This document shows positions 9,037 to 20,888 of a stretch of 64,000 nucleotides of DNA, piece after piece. The notes below the pieces were generated by a model, which was not told the DNA's origin, searched no databases, and saw only the letters and a program-made list of their open reading frames with translations. This stretch comes from Rachicladosporium sp. CCFEE 5018 (Eukaryota; Ascomycota; Dothideomycetes; Cladosporiales; Cladosporiaceae): assembly GCA_002077045.2 (NCBI GenBank), contig KZ111178.1:124001-188000 (forward strand), given 5' to 3'. The position numbers and the translations under genes were made by a program. Every line of letters starts with the position of its first letter. The first letter of the stretch is position 1.

Positions 9037-11841
9037 ATGGATGGCATACAACTTCGCGACGAGGCGGTGCGAGACCGCATCCGCGCTGCAGAAGAGTTTC
9101 TCGATCCCAGTGCGCCCACGCAAAACCGCTCCCACCACCAGACCAGACGACTAACAATGCGCAGATGACCCTCGCGCACGATCATACCGCGCAGACATCC
9201 TTCTCATGCTCAATCGCGGACTACGGAGACTCACAGTATCGATCGACGAGATCCGCTCCCACAACCGAGAACTCGCAGATGGCCTCCTCAACATCCCCTT
9301 CGACTACTCACAGGCCTTCGACAGAGCGCTCAAGAACATCGTCAACACACTCGGAAATCGACCAGCATTTGAGACGGCAGAGGAGACAGTCAGGCGATCC
9401 CTACCTGAAGCCAACCTACAGCCAGCTAACACACCAACCAGATGTACTACTGCGCCTTCATCGGCTCCTTCGGCGCCATGTCCTGCAACCCCCGAACCCT
9501 CTCCTCCAACTACCTAAACCACATGGTCTCGCTCGAAGGCATCGTAACGAAATGCTCCCTCGTGCGCCCCAAAGTTATTAAATCCGTGCACTGGAACGAG
9601 AACAAACGCTCCTTTCACTTCCGCGAATACCGCGACCAGACGATGACCATGAATGGCGCGGCGAGCACAAGTGTGTACCCGACTGAAGACGGCGAGGGCA
9701 ATGCGTTGGTGACGGAGTATGGGTATTGTACTTATCGGGACCATCAGACTATAAGTATCCAGGAGATGCCGGAGCGGGCGCCGGCGGGACAGCTGCCGAG
9801 GGGAGTGGATGTTATTATGGATGATGATTTGGTGGATAAGGTTAAGCCGGGGGATCGGATACAGCTTGTGGGCATCTATCGATCATTGGGCAACCGCAAT
9901 GCTGGACAAGGAAGCTCGACTTTCAAGACGCTCATACTGGCCAACAATGTCATTCTGCTGTCCTCAAAGTCCGGCGGCGGCATCGCGCAGGCAACGATTA
10001 CGGATACTGATATCCGCAACATCAACAAGCTCTCCAAGCAACGGCGCGTCTTCGATTTGCTCTCCCAGAGCTTAGCACCGAGTATATACGGCCACGACTA
10101 CATCAAGAAAGCCATCCTGCTCATGCTGCTAGGCGGCATGGAGAAGAATCTCGACAACGGCACGCATCTCCGAGGAGACATCAACATCCTCATGGTCGGC
10201 GACCCCTCGACAGCAAAATCCCAGCTCCTCCGCTTTGTGCTCAATACCGCTCCCCTGGCCATTGCGACCACAGGTCGTGGCTCTTCCGGAGTGGGCCTGA
10301 CAGCCGCAGTGACATCCGACAAAGAGACGGGCGAACGCCGCCTCGAAGCCGGCGCCATGGTGCTCGCAGACCGCGGCGTGGTGTGTATAGACGAATTCGA
10401 CAAGATGTCCGATGTCGACCGCGTAGCAATCCACGAAGTCATGGAACAACAGACCGTCACAATCGCCAAAGCCGGGATCCACACCTCGCTCAACGCCCGA
10501 TGCTCTGTGCTAGCAGCCGCGAATCCAATCTACGGCCAATACGACATCCACAAAGACCCACACAAGAACATCGCGCTCCCCGACTCGCTACTCTCGCGTT
10601 TCGATCTCCTCTTCATAGTCACAGACGACATTGAAGACGTCCGCGATCGACAAGTCTCCGAGCACGTCCTGCGCATGCATCGCTACCGGCAACCCGGGAC
10701 CGAAGAAGGCGCGCCTGTGCGAGAGCAGGCCAACCAGATCCTCGGTGTCGGGCTCGAGGACGAAGCCGATGCGAACAAACCCTCAGATGTGTACGAGAAG
10801 TTTAACGTTATGCTGCATGCAGGCGTGACTGTGACGGTTGGACGAGGAGCGAGTAGAAGGGTGGAAGTGCTGAGTATACCGTTCATTAAGAAGTATATCC
10901 AGTATGCGAAGTCGAGGATTAAGCCTATACTGACGAAAGGGGCGGCGGATCATATTGTTGCTGCGTATTCGGCGTTGAGGAACGATGAGATGGAGGGGAA
11001 TCAGAGGAAGACTAGTCCTATGACTGCGAGGACGTTGGAGACGTTGATCCGTCTTGCGTCCGCGCACGCGAAGAGCAGGCTGAGTAATCGCGTTGAGGAA
11101 AAGGACGCGGAGGTTGCGGAGCAGGTGTTGCGCTTCGCGCTGTTCAAGGAGGTTGTGGATGTGGAGAGGAAGAAGAAGAAGGCGAGACGAGAGGCGGATC
11201 CCGAAGCCATGAGTACTGATGATGAGAGTAGTGATGACGATGATGAGGATGCCGCGGCTGGTGGGGCAGATGGAGCGTACCGAGGGAGCGCTGGACAAAG
11301 GAATGCCGCTGCTAGGTCTACGCCTTCGAGGCGGGTGAACGGCAATGGATCGACTAACGGCGCTGCGACGCCTGGCGCTGATGCAGAGGGTGAGGAAGAG
11401 GAGGATGAGGATCTCTACAATGCTTCGCCTAGCGCTGGTCGCCGGACGCAGCGAAGCCGAGCTACCCAGGACGACTCGCAGATGAGCGTCGCTTCTTCGC
11501 AGCCCGCTTCACAACTCCTCCGAGGCGTCTCGCAGTCGCAGTCGCAGTCGCAGTCGCAGTCGCAATCACAGTCCCAGCTTCCTGCTGCAGTGGAAGAGGA
11601 AGAGGCGCCTTCAGTATCTCAGCCACGAGTGCAGGTCTTCCAGACTGCGCTGGGTCAGCTGATCGACGGCCCGCTGTTTGCAAATGATGCTGCGGATGTG
11701 GAGCCCCTGGTTGCTGCTGTGAACTCCAAGCTCAGGGCTGGAGATGCGGCGTTTGGAGAGGCGGAGGCGCAGGCTGCGTTGGAAGTACTGGATGGGAAGA
11801 ACCGGATCATGTTGTCGGGGTCGATCGTGTACAAGCTGTAA
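9037..11841 (+). CDS. MCM3: DNA replication licensing factor MCM3
   Basis: Subunit of the MCM2-7 helicase that licenses and unwinds replication origins. Exons 9037-9109, 9165-9388 and 9442-11841; introns of 55 bp (branch CTAAC at 9151) and 53 bp (branch GCTAAC at 9425). The product is 898 residues. It begins MDGIQLRDEAVRDRIRAAEE; the OB-fold part contains YYCAFIGSFGAMSCNPRTL and LEGIVTKCSLVRPKV; the AAA+ core has Walker A GDPSTAKSQLL, Walker B CIDEFDKM and the Arg-finger SRFDLLF. These details separate MCM3 from its paralogs. The C-terminus has an acidic Ser/Asp/Glu linker and a Gln-Ser repeat before a winged-helix-like end. All motifs are intact. Confidence 0.96.
9110..9164 (+). other. MCM3 intron 1
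   Basis: 55 bp, GTGCGC donor, CTAAC branch at 9151, GCGCAG acceptor. Joins FLDP to NDPRARSYRADILLML. Confidence 0.88.
9389..9441 (+). other. MCM3 intron 2
   Basis: 53 bp, GTCAGG donor, GCTAAC branch at 9425, ACCAG acceptor. Joins FETAEET to MYYCAFIGSFG. Confidence 0.82.
11530..11575 (+). repeat. TCGCAG hexamer repeat encoding Ser-Gln in MCM3
   Basis: Tandem TCGCAG units, decaying to TCACAG and TCCCAG, encode an SQ dipeptide run near MCM3 residue 800. SQ is the minimal phosphorylation site of ATM/ATR kinases, so the tract forms an SQ cluster. Confidence 0.85.
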
Positions 11842-11973
11842 TGTATGGTATGACAGGGGCTGAATAGGCGTTTGCGGCTTTAGGAGACACACCCAGCGTT
11901 TGGGCGAATGCATCATGTTCATGTCAATCCTCTCACTTTTCCTTACCACACTCCCCGCCTTCAAAATCCAGTC

Positions 11974-12660
11974 TCAGACTTTCCCCTGCCCAACCATCCT
12001 CTGCACCCTCGCCAAAAGCACCCCACTCTCTCTCCCCAACTTCCTCTGACCATTCCGCCCCGCACTCCTCGCTTTCGCCATAGCCCTGCGTTCCCGCTCC
12101 CTAGCCTCCATCCTCACCGCCCGCTCCCTCTCAGCCTCCTCGCGCACCCGCCGTCGCTCGTCAGCAGCTGCTTGCGCTTCCAAAGCGGCATCCCGCTCCT
12201 TCTGGAAGGGATTCGGTCTCGGCTTGCGCTCGCGCTTGCGATTTGGATCACGAGGTGGTCGAGGAGCGGGGGGAGCGGGTTCCGGGGAAACGGAGGCGTT
12301 GATGAGGGTTTGGCGGTCGGGGTGGGGTTCTGAGATTACCGGCGCAGGTGCACTTTCCACTGGTGCTGCGGAGTTGTGGTCTGGGAAGCCGGCGAAGTCT
12401 GCTTCTTCGGTTGAAGGAGGGCGGTCTAGATGTGAGGAGGCAGGAACAGGTAGGCCCTCGACCTCGGGAATTTTGCCTTGCTTTTTCAAACGTGCGTAGT
12501 CTTTCTTGATCAGGGCGCGTTGGATCAGCGATTGCTTTATTTGCTGGGTTTTGCGCTTGTGCATTCCTTCGGGGAGGTTGGCGGGGCCGACTTGGAAGCC
12601 TTTCCGGACCTTAAAAGGACGAGCATCGCTGGTATCCGTAGATTTGCGCTTCTCTGCCAT
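11974..12660 (-). CDS. FYV7: rRNA-processing protein FYV7
   Basis: Nucleolar factor of small-subunit pre-rRNA processing. Single exon of 228 residues from ATG 12660. The family hallmarks are present: a basic N-terminus with FKVRKGFQVGPANLPEGMHK, the helix KQSLIQRALIKKDYARLKKQG, a Pro-rich variable middle, then the KRERKPRPNPFQKERDAALE segment, a long Arg/Glu helix and the C-terminal block RNGQRKLGRESGVLLARVQR, MVG. Length is normal for filamentous fungi. It is divergent from UPF2, with a 396-bp shared upstream region, and convergent with MCM3 (131 bp between stops). Confidence 0.88.
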   Translation of the reverse strand: MAEKRKSTDTSDARPFKVRKGFQVGPANLPEGMHKRKTQQIKQSLIQRALIKKDYARLKKQGKIPEVEGLPVPASSHLDRPPSTEEADFAGFPDHNSAAPVESAPAPVISEPHPDRQTLINASVSPEPAPPAPRPPRDPNRKRERKPRPNPFQKERDAALEAQAAADERRRVREEAERERAVRMEARERERRAMAKARSAGRNGQRKLGRESGVLLARVQRMVGQGKV

Positions 12661-13056
12661 TGTTGCTGTAAAGTGTCAAGTCTGGCTGAACTCTCTCATT
12701 GACGAAGCTCCGAATGATCTCGAGATAGGAATCGCGACGCATGACATAATCAGGCGCGAGTCACTCACTCTATCCGGGCCGATAGTTCCTCCACTGCACA
12801 TCGATAAGGCGGGCGATCACTTCACACTTGCATGCAGCAGTCCTGTGCTAACACCAACACCAACATTCACTACGCTGACCCAATCACGTGAACAAACAGC
12901 AAACACAACGACTCTCTCGGTCAATCCCAATGCAAGCTCTGCCACGGTCGAGCTTGCGCACCCACAACACTGAAATGCCCGATCCTTGAACGCCGCCTCC
13001 CCCCCCCCACCCACCCCGCCGCGGCGACGTTGATACGTTCGCGGTAGACTGTCGCT
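12661..13056. promoter_or_regulatory. Divergent promoter of FYV7 and UPF2
   Basis: 396 bp between the two start codons. Contains the composite CCAATCACGTG element (12880-12890) and a C-rich tract with ten consecutive C (12999-13008). No gene is supported inside. Confidence 0.6.
12880..12890 (+). promoter_or_regulatory. Composite CCAATCACGTG element
   Basis: A CCAAT box overlapping a palindromic TCACGTGA (12884-12891), 220 bp from the FYV7 start and 167 bp from the UPF2 start. Identical in its 11 bases to 5367-5377 on the other strand. Confidence 0.45.
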
Positions 13057-16000
13057 ATGGAGCGGCAACGGAAACGTACGCGCTTGCATACTCCATGCGA
13101 CTGCAAGAAGTAGCTAACAATACTGCGAAGGAGATTTGAAGGAGTTGAACACACGAGCTTGGGATGGCGAGCAGGGTACATCCACTTGACTGAGCTATGG
13201 CCTCAGGCACGACTAACACTCACTAGGCGTCTTCCCCGTCCAAGGCTCGCTTGACTCCAACCTGAAGAAGAACACGGCCTTCATCAAACGCGTGCGCACG
13301 GCCATCACCATTGCGAGCGTTCCCACCTTCCTCCTCGAGGTCCGCACGCTGTCGCTGCACAAGTACCTCACCGAGATCGTGTCAGCGTGCTACGAGGGAC
13401 TATGCAGGCTGAAGACTCCGGGCGAGGTAGCTGCTGGTGTGGAAGTGGTCAGCGCATTGCACCAGCGCTTCGGTCTGGAGGAGTTCACATGCAATTTGGG
13501 CTGGCTGATCGGGCGTGGACTGAGTACACCTGACAGGGCGCAGTTGAAGGCGCTGTCGGCTGAGGTACGCGACAGAGAGGAGAAAGATCGCATTGCTAGG
13601 CAGCGTGTACTACTGCGCGTAGCGACTGAGCTATGGCTGGTAAGCGCATTGAGGAGTTTGGAGGATGTCACGAAGCCGGATGAGACTGGAAGAGGGACAA
13701 AGGGCGCCGAGCTTATGCCCAAAGCTAAGACTAATGGGCTCAAGATCGGGGCGACAGACGCTGAGCCGTTCCCACTAGAGGTTCTGAAGGATATGCTGAG
13801 CCACGATCGCGAGCACGTCAATCTTCCGCTGGTAGTCTTGTTCGTCAAAAGCTTCGCGTGGGATGTACTCGGCTCTGCTGGCACGAAGAAAGATGCGAGA
13901 CAAGCTGTGGCGGACAACGGCGAGACTACGGCTGAACCGAAGATCAATGGCCACACAGAAACGCCCGCCTCGACTGACGACGATGAGGTCGTGATTCAGG
14001 ACACGCCACTCACGACATCGGACGTCCAGCAGCGTTTTCTCAACATTCTTGAGCGATACTTCGAGGACGTCAAGACGCATATCCTGCGCGACCAGAAGAA
14101 CTTGACGAGCCAGAGCAAGCGCAACGCTGAGGCGTATGTGAAGTCAGGGGAGGTCTTTGAGGATCGGCAGACGAACTACGAGAAAGCCGTGAAGGCGCAA
14201 GAGCGGCTCATCGCGAGTACACAGACTTTGGCAGATGCGCTAGGCGCGGAGATGCCGGACCTATCAGAGAAGGAGGCCGCTGGTAGTGCTTTCGACAGCG
14301 GCATCGGGCTTGTCAAAACGGGTGAGTATTTGCGAGGACAGAGCGAAGGTGCTGGCATCTGGGAAGACGAGGATGAGAGGCGCTTCTACGAGAATTTGGT
14401 GGACCTCAAAGATCGCGTGCCTTCGATCTTGCTCGAGGAGCCGAAAAGAAAGAATGCTGATGGGGATGAGCAAGTCGGGAAGCGGAGTGAGGAGACAGCT
14501 GATGCTAGACCGGACTCAAGGGACGCGGCGGCTGACGATACCTCGACTGCGATCGCAAACAAGACTGTCGGCGCACAGGTCGATGCCGTGCTTGCACGCC
14601 TTCACGAGCTCGCCACGAAGGATCAAGTCGACCAGCTGGCCTACGACTTCTGCTTTCTGAACTCCAAGGCTTCACGCAATCGACTAATCAAGGCCATCGA
14701 AGAGATACCGAAAGGCAGAACTGACCTGTTGCCACTATACGGCCGGCTGATCGCAACGCTCGGACGCTATCTGACTGATGTCCCTCAAGCCATTACGAAG
14801 CACCTCGATGAAGAGTTTCGCAGCCTACAACGCCGGAAATCGAAAGATTTCCTCGGCCAAGTCCGCTTAGTAAACGTACGGTATATCGCGGAGTTGACCA
14901 AATTCGACGTCGCGCAAGAGCACTTCATCTTCCATTGCCTGAAGGTAAGCTTAGAGGACTTTTCGCGGATGAACATTGAAATAATAGCAATGCTCTTGGA
15001 AAACTGCGGTCGCTACCTTCTGCGCAACCCGAAGACTTCGCCACGCATGACATCTTTCCTCGATACGCTGCAGAGGAAGAAAGCAGCGCAGCATCTTGGA
15101 CAACATGAGCGCATGTTGATTGAAAACGCAATGTACTACGCTGATCCGCCTGCGCGTGCTGCTATCCAGCAGAAGGAGCGCACGTCTCTCGATACGTACA
15201 TCCGCAAGCTAGTCTACTTGGATCTCAACAAGAAGTCGCTTGAAAAAGTGATCAAGCAGATACGAAAGCTGCACTGGGAGGAAGATGAGGTGGTGGAGTA
15301 TCTGCGCAAGATCTTCATCAAGCCCGGGAAGATCAAGTACAGTAACCTCTACTTACTAGCAGTCATGCTCGGAGCGCTGCATCGCCATCACACGGACTTC
15401 GCGGTCTCAGTGCTGGACGAGCTACTCGAGCGCGTAGTCGTCGGTCTGGAGATCAATGATTTCAGATATCGACAACGCCAGACTGCCGAAGCCAAGTATC
15501 TCGGGGAGCTGTATATCTACCGCATGGTCGACTCGACGCTGATCTTTGACACGCTGTACAAGCTGTTGAACTATGGGCACGACGGCTACCCACAGCCTGG
15601 CAAGATTTGCCCTATCGATCTCCCAGACGACTACTTCCGCATCAATCTTGTATGCGCTCTGCTCGACACTTGTGGCATGTACTTCGAGAAAGGAGCAGCG
15701 CGCAAGAAGCTTGACTTCTTTCTGTCGTTTCTTCAATACTACGTCAACACGAAGGATCCAGCACCGATGGAGGTCGATTACATGCTCCAAGAGACCTACG
15801 GCCTGCTGCGCCCACACTGGAAGCCAGTCTTGAATGACTTCAATGCAGCTGCATCGGCCTTCGCGGAAGCGTGCAAGCTGAATTACCAAGACACTGCCGC
15901 AAGCAAGACAGTCGACCCAGAAGATGACGCCGATCTCAATGCCACCGGCGATGTCCGCCCAGGCCACGATGACAGCAGAGACATCGAAGACAAGTCAGGC

Positions 16001-17052
16001 GAAGACGACACTGCCGAGCCAGTCGACAGTCCGCAACAGAATGAAGGTCTCGACTCCGATGACGAAGAGCACATAGTAGTGACGCGCCCAGAGGAGCAAC
16101 GTGATCCTGAAGCTGAAGCGGACTTTGATCGCGAGTTGGCCAAGTTGATGGCTGAGAGTGTCGAATCGCGGAAGTTCGATCGTAAGCCGGTGTTTGACGT
16201 TGCGTTGCCGATGCGCAAGTCCGCGAGAGAGGTGTCTGCTCCTGTCGCGACAGCGGAGGACAGTGGCGGCGATTCGCGACCGCATACACCTGTTTATGGA
16301 GCGGGGAAAATGAAGTTCGCGCTGTTGAGCAAGAAGGGCAATCGCCAGCAGGTCTGCATATCCTCCTTTGTGCGCTTCCTGACCTTAGCCGTTGCTGACT
16401 GAACTTCGCGTAGACCCGGTCCATCGATCTCCCCTCCGACTCTACCTTCGCCATCGAGCTCCGCAAGCAGCAAGAAGCCGAACGCGCCGAGCAACAGCGC
16501 ATCAAGAATCTAGTCCTGAACTACGACTTGATGGACGACCAAGCAGATGGTGATTTACCCTCTTTCCACTATGTCAACAACCCCAACAGCAAGCGCACGC
16601 AACTCGTCGGGAAAGGAGCTCTCAACAAGCGCCTTTCCTCAAATACGGCATACGTCAAGCCCGGCAGTGGTTGCATTCAACAAGCGACTACTAAGGCCCG
16701 CGATTCCGACTCCGGCTACTCTTCTCCTCTCCCAGCAAACAACAGCACAACACCTCCCCTCCTGCCGCCTTCTGAACTCACTACAGATCCCCAAGCTGAC
16801 AACCCTGAAGCCGTCTTCGAGTCCCCTCACATCCAGCCGAGAGCAGACAAATCTGGCAACACGCGCAGCAAGCAGCGCGCGAGGAAGCTGCAATTGGGCG
16901 ATCTTGACTGGTATGGTAACACCCGTTCTTCTGCTTCTATACCTGCGGCCACTGCGAGAGAGAAGGGGGAGGTGTCGTTGGATGCGTTTGTTATGGACAA
17001 GGGCCAGAACAAGGCGAAGAAAGGGATCGGGCAGGGGGCCAATAAGGGCTGA
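13057..17052 (+). CDS. UPF2: Nonsense-mediated mRNA decay factor UPF2 (NMD2)
   Basis: Bridges UPF1 and UPF3 in nonsense-mediated mRNA decay. Four exons: 13057-13075, 13131-13175, 13227-16351, 16414-17052; introns of 55, 51 and 62 bp, the first two with GCTAAC and GACTAAC branch sites. The 1275-residue product starts MERQRKRDLKELNTRAWDGE, then GVFPVQGSLDSNLKKNTAFI, the conserved fungal Upf2 N-terminus. MIF4G-type helical repeats follow (LPTFLxEVRTLSLHKYL-like first unit; MIF4G-2 near FLNSKASRNRLIKAIEEIPK; MIF4G-3 near LYIYRMVDSTLIFDTLYKLL), then an acidic stretch. The C-terminal UPF1-binding part contains TRSIDLPSDSTFAIELRKQQ and RIKNLVLNYDL. The frame is intact. The tiny first exons were found from the conserved N-terminus. 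Confidence 0.93.
16352..16413 (+). other. UPF2 intron 3
   Basis: 62 bp, GTCTGC donor, CGCGTAG acceptor. Joins KKGNRQQ to TRSIDLPSDS; unspliced, the frame ends at 16402. Confidence 0.85.
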
Positions 17053-19228
17053 GTGGGGGCAAGCACACGCAAGTACGAGACGACTAGCTGACCGCGCTGT
17101 GTTGCGCATGTAGGACTTGATGAGGCGAAGGATATAGTGGCAGTGCTGCTGCTATGACCTGATATGCCTTTACGCAAACGACGAAGACGATACATGATCC
17201 GACAGTCATGCCCACGTGGTGGACCTGGGACATTGAACGTATGTCTGGTGCCGAGACCATTCCTGAGCTCTGGATCGAGCTGAAGACGAAGACGGAAAGT
17301 TCAGGTGTCAATGCAATGGTGTACGCGCAGTGCTGTGTCATGCAGTATGGACATCCGCAGCACGGCATGACCTGCGAGCCGTCAGAGCTCTGCTCACAGG
17401 CCAGCTGAAGTAGCTTGAGGTGCTGGGCAAGTCATGGAGGAGCAGATACAAGGTTGGCGTGTAGTGGCAGACGATGACTGGACGTGGAGAATAGAGCGAT
17501 GGAGCGGAGCAGAGAGATTGCGTTGGAAGTAGTTGGTAGTCTGACCGAAGTCACTCATTTGCAGCTCAAGTCTGGAGCCACGCACATTCCCAACCCGATA
17601 TGCTCGCGAAAGAATAGGTAAGTCCCAAGGTCCATCACAGGTCGTCTGCACATCCCCATGTCCCCGTCCCCATCCCCGCGTCTCTACTTCCGTCCTCTCA
17701 AACAATTCATCGTCTCGCATAGCGTCACACGCCGCGCTCCCTGCACCTTTCAGTCAGTCCCTTCGCACCACCCAGATGCCACACGACTACTCACCGCGCA
17801 TGCTCCTACCTCCCCTCACGTAGCTCAACGACGCCACGCCCTCTCACCCCCTTTCCATTCCATTCCCTCAATGCCCTTTCCGTCCTCCCTCCGACGCCGT
17901 GCCGGGAGTGCTGATCGAGTCCGACGGCAGGATCAGCGCCCTCGTCGCCAACGTCGAGGCGCGTGGACAAGGGTGCGAGGCCTTCTTCAATATATGACCG
18001 CCATGAGCTCCGAGGAGGGGGTGATGGGTTGGTGGTAGCATAGGCGTATATGTGTGGGCGGAGGAGTGGGTTTGCGTGGCAACTTGGGGTGATGGAGACA
18101 TATCTTCGAGGGGTGGGACTCTCGGGGGTGAGGTAAGTGGGTTTGCTGGGGTGAAGGGGTGGCTGTGTAGGTGCTTTGGTTGTTTGGATTGAGGGGCTGA
18201 GATAGTGAGGGAGTGGTGGAGTTGATGGGAATGTTGGAGGAAGGGTGTGGAGGAAGGGATTGGGGGGATGAGAGGGAGCATGGAAGATGGAATGGGTGTT
18301 CTTGCTGAAAGTCACCGTGTTGTGACTGCTTCTCTCGCTGAATTGTCAGGAGCGGGTGTGGTGTTATTGACTTGACCGGTGCAACGGCAGGCGGAAACAT
18401 GTGTCTGTGAGGGGCGCTTGCTCGGGGATTGGCCAGTGTCTTGGGCTTCTCGCCTTCGCTGGCTGAGCAGCGTACACCCTCTGAAGTCTGCAAGAGAAGA
18501 AAGGCAAGAGTGACTCGAGGGGTTGGTGGCGGGACCAAGATGGACGCACGGGGTGGCTGTACAAGGATCATGAGTCGCGTTTTCCTCATCCGGTTCATCA
18601 CATCTTGTTGCTAAGATACGCCTTAAATGTGGCCATCAATGCGCGCAGGATCGAACGTTAGGCGACTGCAATCACTATCGTTCAAGCGCAGACGCACGGC
18701 TGCGAGCCTGCTCCATCGAGTTCGGCATCGCGCCATCCGGCCCAGCAGACTTCCACGAGATTGCGCGTCAGACGATATAGATTCACTTCGACTGGCAGTG
18801 GTATTTTGGCCCCTCGCAGCTGACGAGTCCTACTCTCACAAGCTGTATTCCAATATGGCAAGTACGAATCTCGCTTCCCATTTTCCCGTGCAATCACGCT
18901 TTCGCTTCCGCCATCACGCAAGCAAAAAGTCGGTGAAGCCCGCGTACTTGCTGTCTCTCAGCAGCTAGCTACCTATAGCGCGATGGCTGCATGCTTCTTG
19001 GTCCCAGTAACTCTCAAGACAGTCGATACAAGCACCAGCTAGCTGAACTTATGCTGCTCTCTCTCACTGTATTGGACAAATTCGAAGATCGCCGCTGCAG
19101 ACATCCTCAGTACTGCAGCAGCTCCGCACTACTTGTCCTGAGCTCTGCCGGTTATAGGCCTGGGATGGTCCCCGCTCGAGAAGGCGAGGGTTTCGGAAGC
19201 TCAGTGTTCGCAGAAGTCACGGACAGGG
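17053..19228. other. 2.2-kb gene-poor region with strong strand skew
   Basis: No gene I can support. 17600-17900 is pyrimidine-rich on the plus strand; 18040-18300 is strikingly G/purine-rich (GGGG runs, TGGTGG, GGAGGAAGGG). The minus strand therefore shows long Pro/Ser/His-rich open frames (17868-18601) that look like composition artefacts. A short plus-strand stretch near 17900-17990 reads VPGVLIESDGRISALVANVE with coding-like codons but lacks a start and family. The last 300 bases are probably the promoter of the cyclin-like gene. Confidence 0.45.
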
Positions 19229-20070
19229 ATGGACAATACCGTGGCTATCCTGCCGGCCTCACCCACCTTGACGGACTTCGACTCACTGGACGGCATCGAG
19301 GATTTAGATGCTTTCCTCGACGCCAAAGGCGGTCTGTCCCGCTTTCCAACACCGCCGCTAAAGGACAAGACCTGTATTCATGTTGGCGTAATTGAAGATG
19401 TCTTGGAGGACGAAAGCGAGGACGAGGTAGATGGTAAGATTACTCGTTCCAGATCCCTCTCTGTAATTGGCTCTGACTTGAGGCAGAACTCGGCATCGCC
19501 GCTGTCTTCGCACGCGAGCTATCTGGCCCTGGAGAGCCTTTCTGGGACGACATTCTCGCCATCGAGGACCTGCTTCTCCGAGCCCACATGCCCATCGAGA
19601 TCGTCGCGCTAGCCTTCGGTGTCCTCAGCAAATTTCTCCGAGAGCCACAATCTCTCAGCGAAGACAAACTCGGGCAGCCATTAGCAGGCCCGCTGATCAC
19701 AGCCACTCTGTCTATTGCAACGATCTTCCACAGCGATCATCCTCCCCCGACCCAATACTGGGCGACACACGTCTGTCAGCCGCCGGTAGTGGCGAAGTAC
19801 TTGGACCGACTAGAGCTCAAAGTCCTGGAGGCGCTTGACTGGCGATTGCTTCGGCTTTCTCGACCTGACGCCATCGCTGGGACACTGCGACTTTTCGAAC
19901 GAAGACGAGAAGTGCCAGATTCGCCGCCAAACGACGTCGAGTTTGTAAAGCCAGACAGAATGGATTTCCGCATCGATAAATGTGCTGTAGTAGGCTGGGC
20001 TGATGGGCAGCCCACCGCCCCGCTCACCCCGGACCGGGACGGCGGAGCGACATGGCTGCGGTTGAATTGA
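19229..20070 (+). CDS. Cyclin-like domain protein, 262 aa
   Basis: Exons 19229-19433 and 19487-20070; intron of 53 bp with GTAAGA donor, CTGAC branch and GGCAG acceptor. The first exon is acidic and disordered (DNTVAILPASPTLTDFDSLD; VLEDESEDEVDG). The second starts ELGIAAVFARELSGPGEPFW, then LLLRAHMPIEIVALAFGVLS, and has a cyclin-box-like stretch: ATLSIATIFHSDHPP, YWATHVCQPPVVAKYLDRLE, KVLEALDWRLLRL. The tail is unrelated. It looks like a fungal Pho80/PCL-type or other non-canonical cyclin fold, which would make it a CDK partner; the exact subclass is not resolved. The start was chosen at the first ATG after the upstream stop. Confidence 0.6.
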
Positions 20071-20888
20071 CCTGATTGAGCGACCGTGCGTGTTCCATGT
20101 GGGAGCGCTCGTACAGGATCGCGGAGTCGTGTTGCTTTGCGTTTCACAAGATACCCGTATGTATTATTCACAAGAGCTTGTAATCTCCGGTTGCGCAATC
20201 AAGCGCACGACGCTGTTTTCTCACTCAGCCCTAGGGTGAGACAACACATTGTCAATGGCCCATGAAAGGCTCAGTGCTCGTACCGTGGTTCAGGTTTCAC
20301 GCGTCCACGTAGAACAAATCGAGTACACATGCTTTTACCGTTGAAGTAATTTGACGGCTGAGACCTGATACAAGTAAGGCATGTCAATTCATGGCTCTTT
20401 CCACACATTCGTCCGTCTGCTCTATCCAATCATAGATGCAGAGTAGTTTGCAAGCCCATCCAATGCTCGCGTCTCCATTCCCTCATACTCGCGTACGGAA
20501 TATAATCGAGCCAACCTTTTCTAGCGCTCTGTAAACCTGCCAGAATGCCATTCCCGACTGGACAGTGGCTCTGCGTCCTCATGTGAACGCTCACGCTGAT
20601 CCTCTCGATTTCAAAAGCGCCGGGTAGTCTGCTTGGCCGTGAAGGGCGATTGCCAGCCGAGCGCCTCAGAGCCATGCACGAGGACTCTGGTGCACCTGAC
20701 GGCTGACTCGCTCGCTCCTGCATCGCTACTTCCAACAGCCTGAGGACCCTGTTGTGCTCAATATCTGCGTGCGTGCGGAGATAGAATGCCGTCGGACGCG
20801 GAAGATGCGCTGGGTAATAGTCGTGCAGTCGGCGCTGTGGTATGGGTGATGATGTTCTATGTCGCCTAAACGGCGAGAGTCGCGCTGT
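20071..20888. other. Intergenic region between convergent genes
   Basis: Between the 3' ends of the cyclin-like gene (+) and the RING gene (-). No supported gene; ORFs here are short and in conflicting frames. Confidence 0.5.

Noticed and set aside
17868..18601. Long minus-strand Pro/Ser/His/Thr-rich ORFs
   Set aside because: They overlap one another in different frames and follow directly from the G-rich plus strand. No domain, splice structure or start context.
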